Positions 36,036 through 45,858 of a stretch of DNA of 64,000 nt are shown piece by piece. The stretch comes from Minisyncoccota bacterium. GTDB lineage: Bacteria; Patescibacteriota; JACMRA01. The stretch covers positions 132,581 to 196,580 of the forward strand of contig JACMRA010000016.1 in NCBI GenBank assembly GCA_014376695.1, given 5' to 3'. The notes beneath the pieces are model-generated. The model was not told where the DNA came from and did not search any database. It saw only the letters and a program-made list of their open reading frames with translations. The position numbers were made by a program, and so were the translations under genes. Positions within the stretch are counted from its first letter, which is position 1. Each line of letters starts with the position of its first letter.

Positions 36036-36683
36036 ATGATTGCAACTTCCCAAGATCTTAAGAGTACACCCAGAAATCACCAACAAGAAAGGGCTACATG
36101 TGAAACGCCAGAATTCAATCCTTTAACTAGTGTAAACTTCCATTTAGACTCCGAGCTTATTCGCACAAGTCCCACTCTTCAGAACTTGAGTACTCCGGCA
36201 TTTAAAGAGGTTTTGACTGAGTACTATCGACAAATGTTTGATCTTGGTCGAGAAAATGACCGCTTGCTAAAAGTAGCAGTTAGAGAACTCGAACAACTGA
36301 AGGCCGATTTTTTTCTTTTAATGTTCAAAATTAACTCGCCTATAGTAATTAATAAACCTGACCCATATCAAATTCCACCTACCAAAGAAGCGGTTTTGGC
36401 AAAGCTTCAGGCTAATAGAATTAAACTCAGAATAAAAATTGCCCGACTTACGAAGGCAATCGCAGAAAATCTAGAGATAAAAACCAAAATTAAAGGACTC
36501 TTCACAGATAATTTTAGTCAAAACCGTATTCAAGATCTATTAGACGATGAACGATGGACTGGACCAGAATACCAAAAGATGACTACTTTTTATGCTTACA
36601 AGCTGGGGGAAATTCGCAAATCATTAAAAACGAATACTTACAACCTAAAAGTTGACCGGATAGACCGACTACATCAATATTAG
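36036..36683 (+). CDS. hypothetical helical protein, 215 aa
   Basis: Not recognised. Soluble, with long helical segments (KEVLTEYYRQMFDLGRENDRLL and KLQANRIKLRIKIARLTKAIAENLEIKTKI) that suggest a coiled coil in the centre. No signal peptide or catalytic motif. It has its own strong promoter with the ATG nine bases after the -10. It is followed by a separate promoter for the UvrB-like gene. Confidence 0.6.
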   Translation: MIATSQDLKSTPRNHQQERATCETPEFNPLTSVNFHLDSELIRTSPTLQNLSTPAFKEVLTEYYRQMFDLGRENDRLLKVAVRELEQLKADFFLLMFKINSPIVINKPDPYQIPPTKEAVLAKLQANRIKLRIKIARLTKAIAENLEIKTKIKGLFTDNFSQNRIQDLLDDERWTGPEYQKMTTFYAYKLGEIRKSLKTNTYNLKVDRIDRLHQY

Positions 36684-36703
36684 TCCAGAAGTTATAACCC
36701 TAC

Positions 36704-36733
36704 TTGTCAAAAAGCCAAAAAAAATACTATACA
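36704..36733 (+). promoter_or_regulatory. promoter of the UvrB-like gene
   Basis: TTGTCA (36704-36709), 18-base spacer, TATACA (36728-36733), 33 bases before ATG 36767. Confidence 0.45.
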
Positions 36734-36766
36734 TAGTATTAACTTACTGCCAAAGCTAATAGTCTC

Positions 36767-37864
36767 ATGTCGTTTAAAATCTTAGAAAAAACCTCAGACA
36801 AACTCCCAAAGAAATCCAAACCCACCAAAGTCGCAAAACCCACTAGTCAAGATGATAATTGGGATCCAAGCGTTACTCTCGGGTACCTTAACCAATCGAC
36901 CAATGATAATCCGAGGCAGGTTTTTGTTAGTGCGGCTGTAATTCGCCCCACCGGTTTGATCGATCCCGAAATTATACTCAAGCCCACCTCCAATCAAGTT
37001 GACGATGTTATTGAACAAGTTCGGCTTCGTGTCATCAAAAATCAACGAGTCATCATCACAACCCTAACCAAAAAATTTGCCGAAGAGTTAGATCTTTATT
37101 TCAAGCAGATTCATATCAAATCGGCCTATATTCACAGTGATGTCGAGACTTTGGAAAGGCTAGATATACTCTCTGATCTGAGACGTGGTAAATACGATGT
37201 AATAATTGGGATTAACTTGCTTAGAGAAGGCTTAGATTTGCCTGAAGTTAGTCTTGTAGCAATTTTTGACGCCGATAAAGAAGGGTTTTTGAGGTCTAGA
37301 ACTAGCCTAATCCAGATTGTCGGGCGAGCTGCTCGCCACATCGAAGGGCAAGTAATAATGTACGCCGATAAGATGACAAGTAGTATGCAACAAGCCATCG
37401 ATGAGACAAATTACAAGCGAGAACTCCAGACAAATTATAACCAAAAACACAATATCACTGTCAAAGGCGCCACTCGCCAAAACAAAACCATAGCCGATAG
37501 CGTGCGAGAAGATGTCAACAATAACCCTTTTTACGGCCAAAGTGGGGCTAATCTTACTGTTACAAGCGGCTTTCAAGAAAAAAAATCCGATGATTACGAC
37601 CCAAAATATCGCAAGCAATTGGTCGAAGACAGCCAAGCTGGGGAGCTGACAATTGACAATCGCTTTAGTAAGCGCGAAAAACCTCTGCGCAAAGCCCGGG
37701 CTGGACAAGTTTATGCAAACTTTGATACCGAAGTCCAGCAAATACAAAATGACCTTGCCAAGCAAAATCTTGACTCAAGTGAACTCCACGAGAGACTGCA
37801 AATTGCCATTGATAGTTACAATTTCGAGGAAGCGGCGGCCATTCGCAACATTCTGGGCCTCTAA
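36767..37864 (+). CDS. UvrB C-terminal half only
   Basis: 365 residues against about 660 in UvrB. After a Lys-rich lead, [21 protein letters not shown] aligns with the PQ.I.VSATP...RPTGLLDP block of UvrB with a deletion of some 15-20 residues at the helicase III/IV boundary. Then helicase domain 2: [87 protein letters not shown] (motif VI), [16 protein letters not shown], and a C-terminal UVR motif ([24 protein letters not shown]). Missing are Walker A, the beta-hairpin and the UvrA-binding domain, so it cannot act as UvrB alone. It is in frame throughout with its own promoter, so it may be a stable derived protein. Confidence 0.85.
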   Translation: MSFKILEKTSDKLPKKSKPTKVAKPTSQDDNWDPSVTLGYLNQSTNDNPRQVFVSAAVIRPTGLIDPEIILKPTSNQVDDVIEQVRLRVIKNQRVIITTLTKKFAEELDLYFKQIHIKSAYIHSDVETLERLDILSDLRRGKYDVIIGINLLREGLDLPEVSLVAIFDADKEGFLRSRTSLIQIVGRAARHIEGQVIMYADKMTSSMQQAIDETNYKRELQTNYNQKHNITVKGATRQNKTIADSVREDVNNNPFYGQSGANLTVTSGFQEKKSDDYDPKYRKQLVEDSQAGELTIDNRFSKREKPLRKARAGQVYANFDTEVQQIQNDLAKQNLDSSELHERLQIAIDSYNFEEAAAIRNILGL

Positions 37865-37888
37865 AAACGCCTTGGCAAAAGTATGTTT

Positions 37889-37917
37889 TTGTGGTAAATT
37901 AGTACTAATAGTATAAC
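37889..37917 (+). promoter_or_regulatory. promoter of the TMEM175-like gene
   Basis: TTGTGG (37889-37894), 17-base spacer, TATAAC (37912-37917), 16 bases before ATG 37934. Confidence 0.5.
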
Positions 37918-37933
37918 AAAAACAAAAAATTTA

Positions 37934-38701
37934 ATGACTGCCGAAGCTCTTCAACAACCAATTGTAATTACAGAGGTAATCAAGCCTCTAGCCAAAACTC
38001 AGGAGGAAGACCAATACAACGAAGAGGCCGTCCGCAACAAGCTCTTTGGTTTATATGATAGGGATAGGATTCAAACCCTGTCCGATACTTTTTTTATTGT
38101 GGCTTTTTCGTTGGTTGTCCTAGATCTTAAGGTGCCCCGAGCAGACAGCGGCATACTTAATCAATCCAACATAAATATCGATGTCCTGCTCTCGTCTTTT
38201 GGCCAGGTAATGGGAATTATTATGATAACTTTGATTAATTTGGCAATTTTTTGGGCAATTTTTAAACAGATGATCAAACATTCCAACAAGACTTTTGACA
38301 AAAATTACTTCATTTCGGCGGTCTTTTTTTATACTTCGATATTGCTTTTGCCTTTTGTGCATACCATTTTTTACGTTTATCAAGGTAGTCACATTGTCCA
38401 GTCAATTTATGCAGGCCACCTGGCCCTTATCTCACTATTTCAGCTGACTACTCTGCTCTATATCTGGTCGACCAAAGGCGAAAATCATATCGAAGTTACA
38501 ATGCATCACAAGCTCCTTCTCCAGATTACTCTGGCTTTTGTGATTAATTTAACCATTGCGGGGGTTAGCTACTTTTTTGGGCTGTTTAATCCTTGGCTAC
38601 TTCTTTTGGCCCCTTTGATTTATTTGATCGTTGACATTTTTTGGGTCAATAAGTTGACCAAATCTACTATTGCTGAACTGGATAATCAAAGCACCATTTA
38701 G
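37934..38701 (+). CDS. TMEM175-like (DUF1211) potassium channel subunit
   Basis: Six hydrophobic helices. Helix 1 begins RIQTLSDTFFIVAFSLVVLDLKVP, close to the R...FSD...A.T.LVL.LKVP signature of bacterial TMEM175 channels, where the FSD region lines the selectivity pore; here Phe is Leu (LSD). Bacterial members form tetramers and conduct potassium. 255 residues, slightly longer than typical because of a 40-residue cytoplasmic lead. The gene is convergent with the DUF1064 gene, nine bases apart. Confidence 0.75.
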   Translation: MTAEALQQPIVITEVIKPLAKTQEEDQYNEEAVRNKLFGLYDRDRIQTLSDTFFIVAFSLVVLDLKVPRADSGILNQSNINIDVLLSSFGQVMGIIMITLINLAIFWAIFKQMIKHSNKTFDKNYFISAVFFYTSILLLPFVHTIFYVYQGSHIVQSIYAGHLALISLFQLTTLLYIWSTKGENHIEVTMHHKLLLQITLAFVINLTIAGVSYFFGLFNPWLLLLAPLIYLIVDIFWVNKLTKSTIAELDNQSTI

Positions 38702-38710
38702 CCAAGACCC

Positions 38711-39169
38711 TTACTCTTCCTCAAAAATATACTCAGGATATAGCCACAAAAACAGCTTTTTTTTGATTTTATATATCTCGTCGTAGTAGACTTGCCATTT
38801 TTCTTTGCCAGTGATTTTATCTTTTTTTAGTTTCCAGCCTTTACAATCCACGCAAATAGCCTTCCCATCTCGTTCAAATACAAAATCAGCAATATAAGTA
38901 AGTTCGCGAACTACATCGTTTCGTTTTTTGACATTGTTCCACCAAGATTTTTTTGGCACTAGCGGGAAGGCTTTTTTGCATTCTAACTTGGAGATTTTAC
39001 CGTCAATTTGGTCTTGATTGAACCTTAAATACAACTCGTACTCGCTTTTGGAGTCAAAGATTTGTAGATTAGGATTAGCTGCCGCATGATCCTTGAGACC
39101 GCTGCGACCTTTGAGGACTTTGACCCCATTTTGGTCAATTTTTTGGGTGGTGTGATTGAATCTAGGCAT
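38711..39169 (-). CDS. DUF1064 family phage-type nuclease
   Basis: 152 residues with RFNHTTQ...FDSKSEYELYL, LECKKAFPLVP and YIADFVFERDGKAICVDCKGWK, the E...D...DxK layout of the PD-(D/E)xK fold. DUF1064 proteins are common in phages and are proposed Holliday-junction or structure-specific nucleases. C-terminus WQVYYDEIYKIKKKLFLWLYP is family-typical. No other phage gene is visible next to it, so it is a domesticated or relict phage gene or a stand-alone nuclease. Confidence 0.75.
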   Translation of the reverse strand: MPRFNHTTQKIDQNGVKVLKGRSGLKDHAAANPNLQIFDSKSEYELYLRFNQDQIDGKISKLECKKAFPLVPKKSWWNNVKKRNDVVRELTYIADFVFERDGKAICVDCKGWKLKKDKITGKEKWQVYYDEIYKIKKKLFLWLYPEYIFEEE

Positions 39170-39256
39170 AGTCTATCTTTAGGTTTTTTATATTGGTGTT
39201 CGCTAGACAAAATATAGGTATATATGCCACTCAAGTCCTAGTGTGGGCAATTTTAG

Positions 39257-39277
39257 ATCCCGTGTCAAGCACGGGAT
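39257..39277. repeat. REP-like palindrome
   Basis: ATCCCGTG and CACGGGAT pair perfectly (8 bp) around TCAAG. A related half-site (GTGACGGGATGACGG, 39312-39326) lies downstream. The motif resembles GTCATCCCGTG-type palindromic repeats scattered in many bacterial genomes. The rest of the 219-base gap 39170-39388 holds nothing I recognise. Confidence 0.7.
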
Positions 39278-39388
39278 GACAGGTCTGGGGCGGGGAGGGA
39301 TGAAAGGTTCGGTGACGGGATGACGGATTTTGGAGTGGTGAAAAAGAATTATGAAGCCCAAAAATTTATTGCAAAGAGTAAAAGCGAC

Positions 39389-40852
39389 CTACTCCAATAC
39401 CATAAACCTACCCAACTGCCAAAAGCCGAATTGCCCGCCTCTATTCACTAAGCTCTCTCGCAGCATTCGGACCCTATAACGCGTCGTATAATCCATTGAC
39501 TTGATATCCAAATCTTTGACTTCTAGTTTTTTACTACCAAAGGTGTACTCGCCCCCAGCGCTACTGGCATCCAGCGTATAAACCGTTGAATCACTCAAAT
39601 TAACAATCTTGCACAGACTTTTGGCGATATCGCAGTTGCTAGTGACCACTTCATCCCACTGCTGTTTGATACCAAAGTTTTGATTGATATTAGCTCCTGT
39701 CTGCCCATCGATTAGCCAGATGTAATTCTTGGCCCCAGCAATATGCAAGAACAGTCGCCCGCTAGCCAGCCAATCAACTCGAATGTAATTGTCTTGATAA
39801 TATTCTTCGGGGCGGGCTGGTAATGGAGCCGCTGAACTGCTCGACTGGCCAGAATCTGGCTGGCTGGAATTTGACTTGGACCTAGTCGGAGTAAGCTTGT
39901 TGATTGCGGCGGCCACTTTAAATTCTTCAAGGAGCTTTTGGTAATCGCTCTGTCCTTGTTGCTGCCAAGCGCTTGCTCCAGTCAATTCGACGGTAGTCCA
40001 AATACTACTTAGTCCCTCGCCACTTTTTTTCCAGTCGCCGCCCATTGTCTTGTCCAGTGGTAGGTAGATTATGGTATTGACATACATCTTGGGATCTTGG
40101 AACTCGTAACTAACGCTTTGGGAGCTGGAACTTGAACTATCTGGATTGACGGCCACCTTGTCCACCAGACTTTGGATTGACTCTCTGCGAGCCGTGAGGG
40201 CTATCTTGCCATCTCTAATATCTAGTAACTGGGTAATTGTGTATCTGTCTTTGAGACTATAAATCTGCTCGATTAGGATTTTGGCATTCGTGAATCCTGG
40301 TTCAGACACAAATACTGACCCATCGGTTAGGCTGTATATCCAGTATTTCCCACCGTCAATCAACTTGTCTAATTGCTGCTCCGTCCTATCCTTGTCATAT
40401 TGAGTCCCAATAGCCGTCTTGCCAATTATACGATCGCCTAGGAAGTCTTTGGCTAGCGTATAGGACTTAGTAACTGTATTGTAGATAACTGGGTAATAGC
40501 CTTGAGCGCTTGTCTCTGGAGCTTTGATAGCTGAGAGGATTGGCTGAATATAAGTCTTATTGCTACTTTGGGCTGGTACATGGAGTAACCAATTGTCCTT
40601 GTTAATTGTATTATAGTAGAATATCTGGGGGTCAAGAGCTGCCTTAAACTCCAAATTCTGAAGGTTAGTTCCATTGAGTTTGGCCACCAAGTTATTGGGA
40701 TCGGTGTTGTCGATTGCAACGGGCGAAGTCGGCTTGAACAAGTACCACAGCCCAAGACTAATCGCAGCAATGGTCAAAATCGCCGTAAGAATAATCACAA
40801 TCAGGCGAGTGAGAGGATGGGGCTTGAGATAGGAGGAGAAAGATTGGAGCAT
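39389..40852 (-). CDS. secretion-operon protein with one N-terminal helix
   Basis: Last gene of the secretion operon. About 487 residues from ATG 40852, five bases after the upstream stop; an upstream in-frame TTG at 40978 would overlap that gene by 122 bases. One membrane helix at 15-40 (LTRLIVIILTAILTIAAISLGLWYLF), then a large extracytoplasmic beta-rich region with a low-complexity Ser/Pro/Gln linker (SNSSQPDSGQSSSSAAPLP). No catalytic motif. The topology would fit a bitopic channel component, similar in plan to VirB8 or VirB10, but there is no sequence support. Confidence 0.6.
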   Translation of the reverse strand: MLQSFSSYLKPHPLTRLIVIILTAILTIAAISLGLWYLFKPTSPVAIDNTDPNNLVAKLNGTNLQNLEFKAALDPQIFYYNTINKDNWLLHVPAQSSNKTYIQPILSAIKAPETSAQGYYPVIYNTVTKSYTLAKDFLGDRIIGKTAIGTQYDKDRTEQQLDKLIDGGKYWIYSLTDGSVFVSEPGFTNAKILIEQIYSLKDRYTITQLLDIRDGKIALTARRESIQSLVDKVAVNPDSSSSSSQSVSYEFQDPKMYVNTIIYLPLDKTMGGDWKKSGEGLSSIWTTVELTGASAWQQQGQSDYQKLLEEFKVAAAINKLTPTRSKSNSSQPDSGQSSSSAAPLPARPEEYYQDNYIRVDWLASGRLFLHIAGAKNYIWLIDGQTGANINQNFGIKQQWDEVVTSNCDIAKSLCKIVNLSDSTVYTLDASSAGGEYTFGSKKLEVKDLDIKSMDYTTRYRVRMLRESLVNRGGQFGFWQLGRFMVLE

Positions 40853-40856
40853 GAGA

Positions 40857-43800
40857 TTATTCGGGTTCACATTTAATACTAAAACAGGGATCGACTGCGG
40901 TGCCTCCAATATGTATTTCAAAATGGAGATGTGGTCCAGTGCTGTGACCAGTAGAACCCATTTCTGCAATTCTATCACCCTGGCTTACCACTTGACCTAC
41001 CCTAACCGAAACTTTATCATTATGACCATACAAAGTTTCCGTACCATCTAAGTGTTTAATTGTGACATAATTTCCAAAGCCTCCATTAAAGTTATTATCG
41101 TTAAAAGCAATGGTGACGGTGCCTCCTTTAGAGGCGTAAATGGAAGTTCCGGTGGGCCCGGCCAAATCTACACCATTATGAGGACGGCCCCAACGCCAAC
41201 CAAACGGCGAAGTAAAGGCAACTTTTTTGTCCACTGGCCTGATGAAACCTCCTGGATTTTTTACGCCGCTATTACCCAAATCCCCAAAATTAATAGTACT
41301 GGGATTGATAGACGTATAGCCTCCCGCGCAGTTGGGCGTGCCAGTTAAGTTGTCTGTCGCCCTAATATTCGCACCTCCTTTGGTATTTGGATTTGGTAAA
41401 TTAGAACCGCTGGCATTTACACCATCCTTGTCCAAACCTAAGTACTTAATAACTTCATTTGGTGGCATAAATTCCCCGTCATTTTGACTTCGGTTTATTA
41501 AAATACCAAAGTGCAAATGATCGTTATTATTTCCCTTCCCTGTGTTTCCGAGATAATCATTTACTTTTATTTTGGAGCCGACAGCATTTTCTGACTGAGT
41601 AATCGCAAGTTTCGAGAGATGAGTGTACCACAAATATTTGTATATTAAACCGTTATAGACCACCGAGTTGTCGAGTTCAATTAATATCGTCCCCGGCGTG
41701 TCGACTCCTATATTTCTACTAGTACCCCAAGGTGTATGCCCATTCTCGGAATATATAATGGTTCCGTTGGCGGCGGCCCGTACTGGAGTACCAAAAGGAA
41801 CTGCTAAATCCGCTCCAGAATCTCCCTCGTAGGCCGCATTATTTGCAGCACCTAGACCTTCTATTGGCAGCTGTAGTAACCCGTCAACACTTCGACCGGT
41901 GTATCCCTGCGCTAAGGCCTCCACCCCCGCGAACGGATTGAGATTATTGAACCACTTGGTATCAGATTGTACCGTTGGGGCAAGCATAGCCTCCCGAAAC
42001 TGTTTATCAAGGCTGGCGTAGGTGTTGGGGATTGGGTTACTGGCAGTTTTTACTCCGGTTCCAAGACAGCTGGCGAAAAGCTCATTGTAATTATTTTCGG
42101 CGGCCTCCCCGTATTGTTCTGGTCTAGTCTGATTTTTATCCGCTGGACCAGCACCTAGCCACAACGCGGCGATTTTAAAATTATTTGACCTCCCTCCAAA
42201 TACATTGAATGCTATCTTTTCTTTCCGTCCTGCGTTAATTACTTTTGCCTGTTTTATATGGTTTTCCTCCGAACCGGTCAATCCATATCCGTTAGAAGCT
42301 AAACTCGGATCGATTGGTATACCTGCAGTTCTCATCCATTCTTCCATACCATGGGCTGCACCCGCGACATTTGGACACAGTTGAGCAACTCCAATACATC
42401 TCAATGTAGGATCTTTACTTATAGTATCCCATGCTGTTAACGAACCTGCCGTTTCAGTTGCCATTAGGGTAGTCACAAAGACAACGCTTTCATTAATCTC
42501 TTTTTCAGGTAATCCGGTCTTTTGAAATGTGCTTATAACTTTTCTTATTGCGGCAACAGGTATTTTAGCATCTTTTGAAAGTACTCCAGCATTTGCTTTC
42601 CACATTAATACTATATCATTATCCGCCTTACCTTCAATAGCTTTTGTAATACAGCCGCTTACTATTACGCTACCAGTCGTCGCGCTCCCAGGCTTTGAAC
42701 AATTAGCATTAGCCGAGTTTTGAGCATCGTTTTTGCACTTCGTTAGTGTCGTTGAGTATCCAGCTACTGTCGCTAATACAGGATTTAAGGTCGCTGAGAG
42801 CGTAACAGCACTACCCGCAACAAATCGACTAAGCCCATCCTTGCAATAAAAGGCATCCGCGTAAGTCTGAAACAAGGCGATAAAAATCGTAGCCAGTATC
42901 AAAATCCCAAAAATAACAGCCACCGCCCAAGCCACGTACGGAGCGATAACTTTTAGAATCATATCCCGGATCTTGCCTTCGGCTGCCTGGCGAAGCTTAC
43001 TTTTTTGGTCGCCCGCGGGATTGCCGCCGTCTGCTCTTTGAGCTTCCTGGCTGAGGGCGTTTTGTTTGTTGCCAAGCTCTTCTCTTTTGGCATCTTTATC
43101 TTCGTCAGATTGATTAGTATTTTCGTTCTCTTCCTTCTGTCTCTCGATTTCGGCTTGACTCTCCTGCCTCATTTCGGCCTGCTTTTCGGGGCTTTGGCCA
43201 CTATAAGGAAATGGATTAGTTTCGGGCAAATTACCTTGAGTATCGGGAGTTGGTTGGTAATCTGGGTTGTCTTTTGACAACGGATATTGAGCTACTTGAC
43301 CAGTATTTGGGTCGGTCATTTCAAAAAAAGGATCTCGGTTTGGCCCATCTGGCTTTTTGCCAGGAGTTTGAGATTGACCTGAATTTTCCCTCCCTACAGG
43401 TGTAAAGTTGTCAACTCCAGTGCCTCCAGTGCCTTCTGGATTTCCAAATTCCAAGGGGTTGGTCGGTTGACTGCCACTATCTGGCGTCAGATTTTCCCCG
43501 CTTGGATCAATTCCGCCTTGGGCAGGTATTATTGGCTTATCCTCACTTGCATTTGTTCCTGATTCTTGAGGTAGGGGTTTTTGGGTATCGCTTGGCACAA
43601 TTATCGGGTTCGCAACTGAACTTGACTCGCTTGGCTGAACCGGGGCTGATTCTAGCAAGGACCCAATACTTGGAGATGGAGATGGGGGTCGAAGGCTACC
43701 TTGCTGAGGAGCAGTTGGCCGAAAGTTATTCGCTCTAAACCCCGGCACAAAACCTTGCTTTGGATCTTCCAGAGGTTTTTTGCTTCCGTCCGCGCCTTTG

Positions 43801-44648
43801 ACCTGAGAAGACGGCTGGACGATCTTTTCTTTGCCAAGTTTGCTTAATTCCGCCCGGATAGCTTGATCGGTAAACAAAATTAAATCTTCGTAATAATTAC
43901 CAAATGTACCTGACAGCTTGTCTCTACTATCCACAATATCTTGGACTTTTTCGCGAGTATACCCAATACGATTCAAAAACTTTTCCGCATTGATTTGCTG
44001 TAAAATAGTAAAAGGTGTTTGGGCAACAGCTCCCATAATCGCACGTTGATCTTCGATTATACTAGGATGTTTCCCGCTTGACGGCTCTGCTGCAGTAACC
44101 GAAATTGGCGTTTGGACAGATGTTTGAACACCGCCTTGATTACTAATCGACCGACCTCCGTTTGGGCTGTAATTCTGGCTAGTTTGTTTAAGGTCTCCCT
44201 GCTGAGCTGTAGCCCCGACTCGAGTTTGAGTTTGATCCTGAATTCCATTATAATCAGCGTCTCCTGAATTTCTATTGACTAACCCAACCAAAGGCTCGCC
44301 TCCCGTCGAACCAGAATAACCTGAGGTGACTAGCGATTCTTCTATCGGTGGTTGAGGAATGGCAATTGGCGGTTGAATCAGTGCGTTGTTAGTTAGATTT
44401 CCCTGCTGTTCAACTGTCGCTGTAACAGTCCCCGTAACTATAATATTATCAGGAGAAATTATTGACCTACTCTTGCCGTCTATACCTCTTTTTGTTTTCT
44501 CAGTTGAATCAATTTTAGCATCTCTAATATCGATTAATTCACCTTTTTTAGGATTTAGATTACCCCTTCTTTCACCCCGCCTTGTTACAACAGAAGGTAC
44601 TCCGCCAGGTGGAGTAAATGCTTTGTTGGAGGTTCGCGGATTGGTCAT
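40857..44648 (-). CDS. secretion-linked cell-wall lytic protein: transglycosylase-like region and two M23 domains
   Basis: 1263 residues. 1-560: low-complexity Gln/Pro/Ser/Gly-rich cytoplasmic region. About 575-600: membrane helix (APYVAWAVAVIFGILILATIFIALF). About 690-870: helical region with FVTTLMATETAGSLTAWDTISKDPTLRCIGVAQLCP and AALWLGAGPADK, resembling lysozyme/transglycosylase folds. About 910-1070: first M23 domain (EGDSGADLAVPFGTPVRAAANG ... NDHLHFGI); the first His ligand is replaced by Asp, so probably inactive. About 1130-1263: second M23 domain with all ligands (RPHNGVDLAGP, LYGHNDK, GPHLHFEIHI). Such double wall-cleaving proteins open peptidoglycan for type IV secretion channels (VirB1-like role). 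Confidence 0.82.
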   Translation of the reverse strand: MTNPRTSNKAFTPPGGVPSVVTRRGERRGNLNPKKGELIDIRDAKIDSTEKTKRGIDGKSRSIISPDNIIVTGTVTATVEQQGNLTNNALIQPPIAIPQPPIEESLVTSGYSGSTGGEPLVGLVNRNSGDADYNGIQDQTQTRVGATAQQGDLKQTSQNYSPNGGRSISNQGGVQTSVQTPISVTAAEPSSGKHPSIIEDQRAIMGAVAQTPFTILQQINAEKFLNRIGYTREKVQDIVDSRDKLSGTFGNYYEDLILFTDQAIRAELSKLGKEKIVQPSSQVKGADGSKKPLEDPKQGFVPGFRANNFRPTAPQQGSLRPPSPSPSIGSLLESAPVQPSESSSVANPIIVPSDTQKPLPQESGTNASEDKPIIPAQGGIDPSGENLTPDSGSQPTNPLEFGNPEGTGGTGVDNFTPVGRENSGQSQTPGKKPDGPNRDPFFEMTDPNTGQVAQYPLSKDNPDYQPTPDTQGNLPETNPFPYSGQSPEKQAEMRQESQAEIERQKEENENTNQSDEDKDAKREELGNKQNALSQEAQRADGGNPAGDQKSKLRQAAEGKIRDMILKVIAPYVAWAVAVIFGILILATIFIALFQTYADAFYCKDGLSRFVAGSAVTLSATLNPVLATVAGYSTTLTKCKNDAQNSANANCSKPGSATTGSVIVSGCITKAIEGKADNDIVLMWKANAGVLSKDAKIPVAAIRKVISTFQKTGLPEKEINESVVFVTTLMATETAGSLTAWDTISKDPTLRCIGVAQLCPNVAGAAHGMEEWMRTAGIPIDPSLASNGYGLTGSEENHIKQAKVINAGRKEKIAFNVFGGRSNNFKIAALWLGAGPADKNQTRPEQYGEAAENNYNELFASCLGTGVKTASNPIPNTYASLDKQFREAMLAPTVQSDTKWFNNLNPFAGVEALAQGYTGRSVDGLLQLPIEGLGAANNAAYEGDSGADLAVPFGTPVRAAANGTIIYSENGHTPWGTSRNIGVDTPGTILIELDNSVVYNGLIYKYLWYTHLSKLAITQSENAVGSKIKVNDYLGNTGKGNNNDHLHFGILINRSQNDGEFMPPNEVIKYLGLDKDGVNASGSNLPNPNTKGGANIRATDNLTGTPNCAGGYTSINPSTINFGDLGNSGVKNPGGFIRPVDKKVAFTSPFGWRWGRPHNGVDLAGPTGTSIYASKGGTVTIAFNDNNFNGGFGNYVTIKHLDGTETLYGHNDKVSVRVGQVVSQGDRIAEMGSTGHSTGPHLHFEIHIGGTAVDPCFSIKCEPE

Positions 44649-44665
44649 TTGGGACTATAAAATTC

Positions 44666-45850
44666 TTACAGCGACACAGTTGGTGGGCGGTTTGGGCGGA
44701 TAAGTTGGGGAGTTTGATTAGCTTCGGCAATTTTTTTGGCTCGGATAGCATTTTTGAGTATTTGGGCCGGTGAGTTAGGGGATTGCGGGTTGAGGGGGTT
44801 GGATGGTGCCGGATTGAATGCCGACGCGGTGGTCGCCTCTACTTGATTTGCCTGGTTGGGTGGGATTTGTTCATTGCTAACATTAGATCGGCGGGCTTGG
44901 GTTAGGCGACTTATTGTACTGCCACCGGATGGGATACTTGGCAGACTAAAGGGCTGGGCTGGGTTTCTAGATGGTACCTGATTGACAAGATTGGTGTTCG
45001 ACCGCTGTGGTTGAAATTCTTGAGGTCGCTGGGCTACGCTGGGGATTGGCCGGTTTGGGTTTGATGGCGACGCGGTGGTCGCCTCTACTTGGTTCTCCTT
45101 GGGAGTTGTTTTGGCACCGCTATCAATTACCCGACCTATCCTGTCCCCAAAGTTGATAAATGGATTGTCCGATTGACTAGGCCCGTCGCTGGCCACTTTT
45201 GTACTTATTACTGGTTGCTCTCTAATTTGGGTTTTGAGTTCCTGATTGATACCAGGCATTTTATCAAGCAAAGCGCTGAGTTGTTCCGTCGTCATCGCCT
45301 GATTAGTATTCGCAAAGGTGGATCGACTACCCGAACTTAGAGTCAGCCCATTTTCCCGATAGCGAGCAGCTTGGCTAAGTATTTCCTCCTCTGTTAATTG
45401 TGGATTTACACCCATTTCTGCCAACAAACTATTTGGAATTTGGTTATTGTATAGACTATTTAGGAATGGCTCAATGAATTCCGAGGGTAGTATTTCTAAT
45501 ATCTCGTCCAATGGTCTATAAAAGCCTTCTCTGATCTCCTCATCTAAAGACACGCTAGCAAGTACTTGATTATTTACATCTGAGATATTTTGATAACGAG
45601 ACAAAAAGACATCTTTATTCTCGTCCAAAATTGACCCAAATAACAATAGTAAATCATCAACCGTGGAAGGGTCAAAAAACCCCGAATTAAATTTCTTTTT
45701 GATAATCCAAAAAAAAGAGTTCCATTTGTCAATATCCTGATTTTTGAACTCATCAGGGATATATAGACCTAATGCAATGGTCAAATCTTCCCCGAATTTG
45801 ATTAACTCTTCCCTAGAAATTTGTGTATTTATATTTATTGGATTAGCCAT
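44666..45850 (-). CDS. hypothetical secretion-operon protein, Pro/Gln/Asn-rich
   Basis: 394 residues. 1-190: acidic, helical and soluble (REELIKFGEDLTIALGLYIPDEF). 190-394: disordered, rich in P, Q, N and S, with repeated VEATTAS motifs. No membrane segment. Eight bases separate it from the VirB6-like gene and 17 from the lytic gene, so it is in the same operon. The disordered tail resembles that of the lytic protein, suggesting both grew by low-complexity expansion or interact. Role unknown. Confidence 0.6.
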   Translation of the reverse strand: MANPININTQISREELIKFGEDLTIALGLYIPDEFKNQDIDKWNSFFWIIKKKFNSGFFDPSTVDDLLLLFGSILDENKDVFLSRYQNISDVNNQVLASVSLDEEIREGFYRPLDEILEILPSEFIEPFLNSLYNNQIPNSLLAEMGVNPQLTEEEILSQAARYRENGLTLSSGSRSTFANTNQAMTTEQLSALLDKMPGINQELKTQIREQPVISTKVASDGPSQSDNPFINFGDRIGRVIDSGAKTTPKENQVEATTASPSNPNRPIPSVAQRPQEFQPQRSNTNLVNQVPSRNPAQPFSLPSIPSGGSTISRLTQARRSNVSNEQIPPNQANQVEATTASAFNPAPSNPLNPQSPNSPAQILKNAIRAKKIAEANQTPQLIRPNRPPTVSL

Positions 45851-45858
45851 ATTAATAA

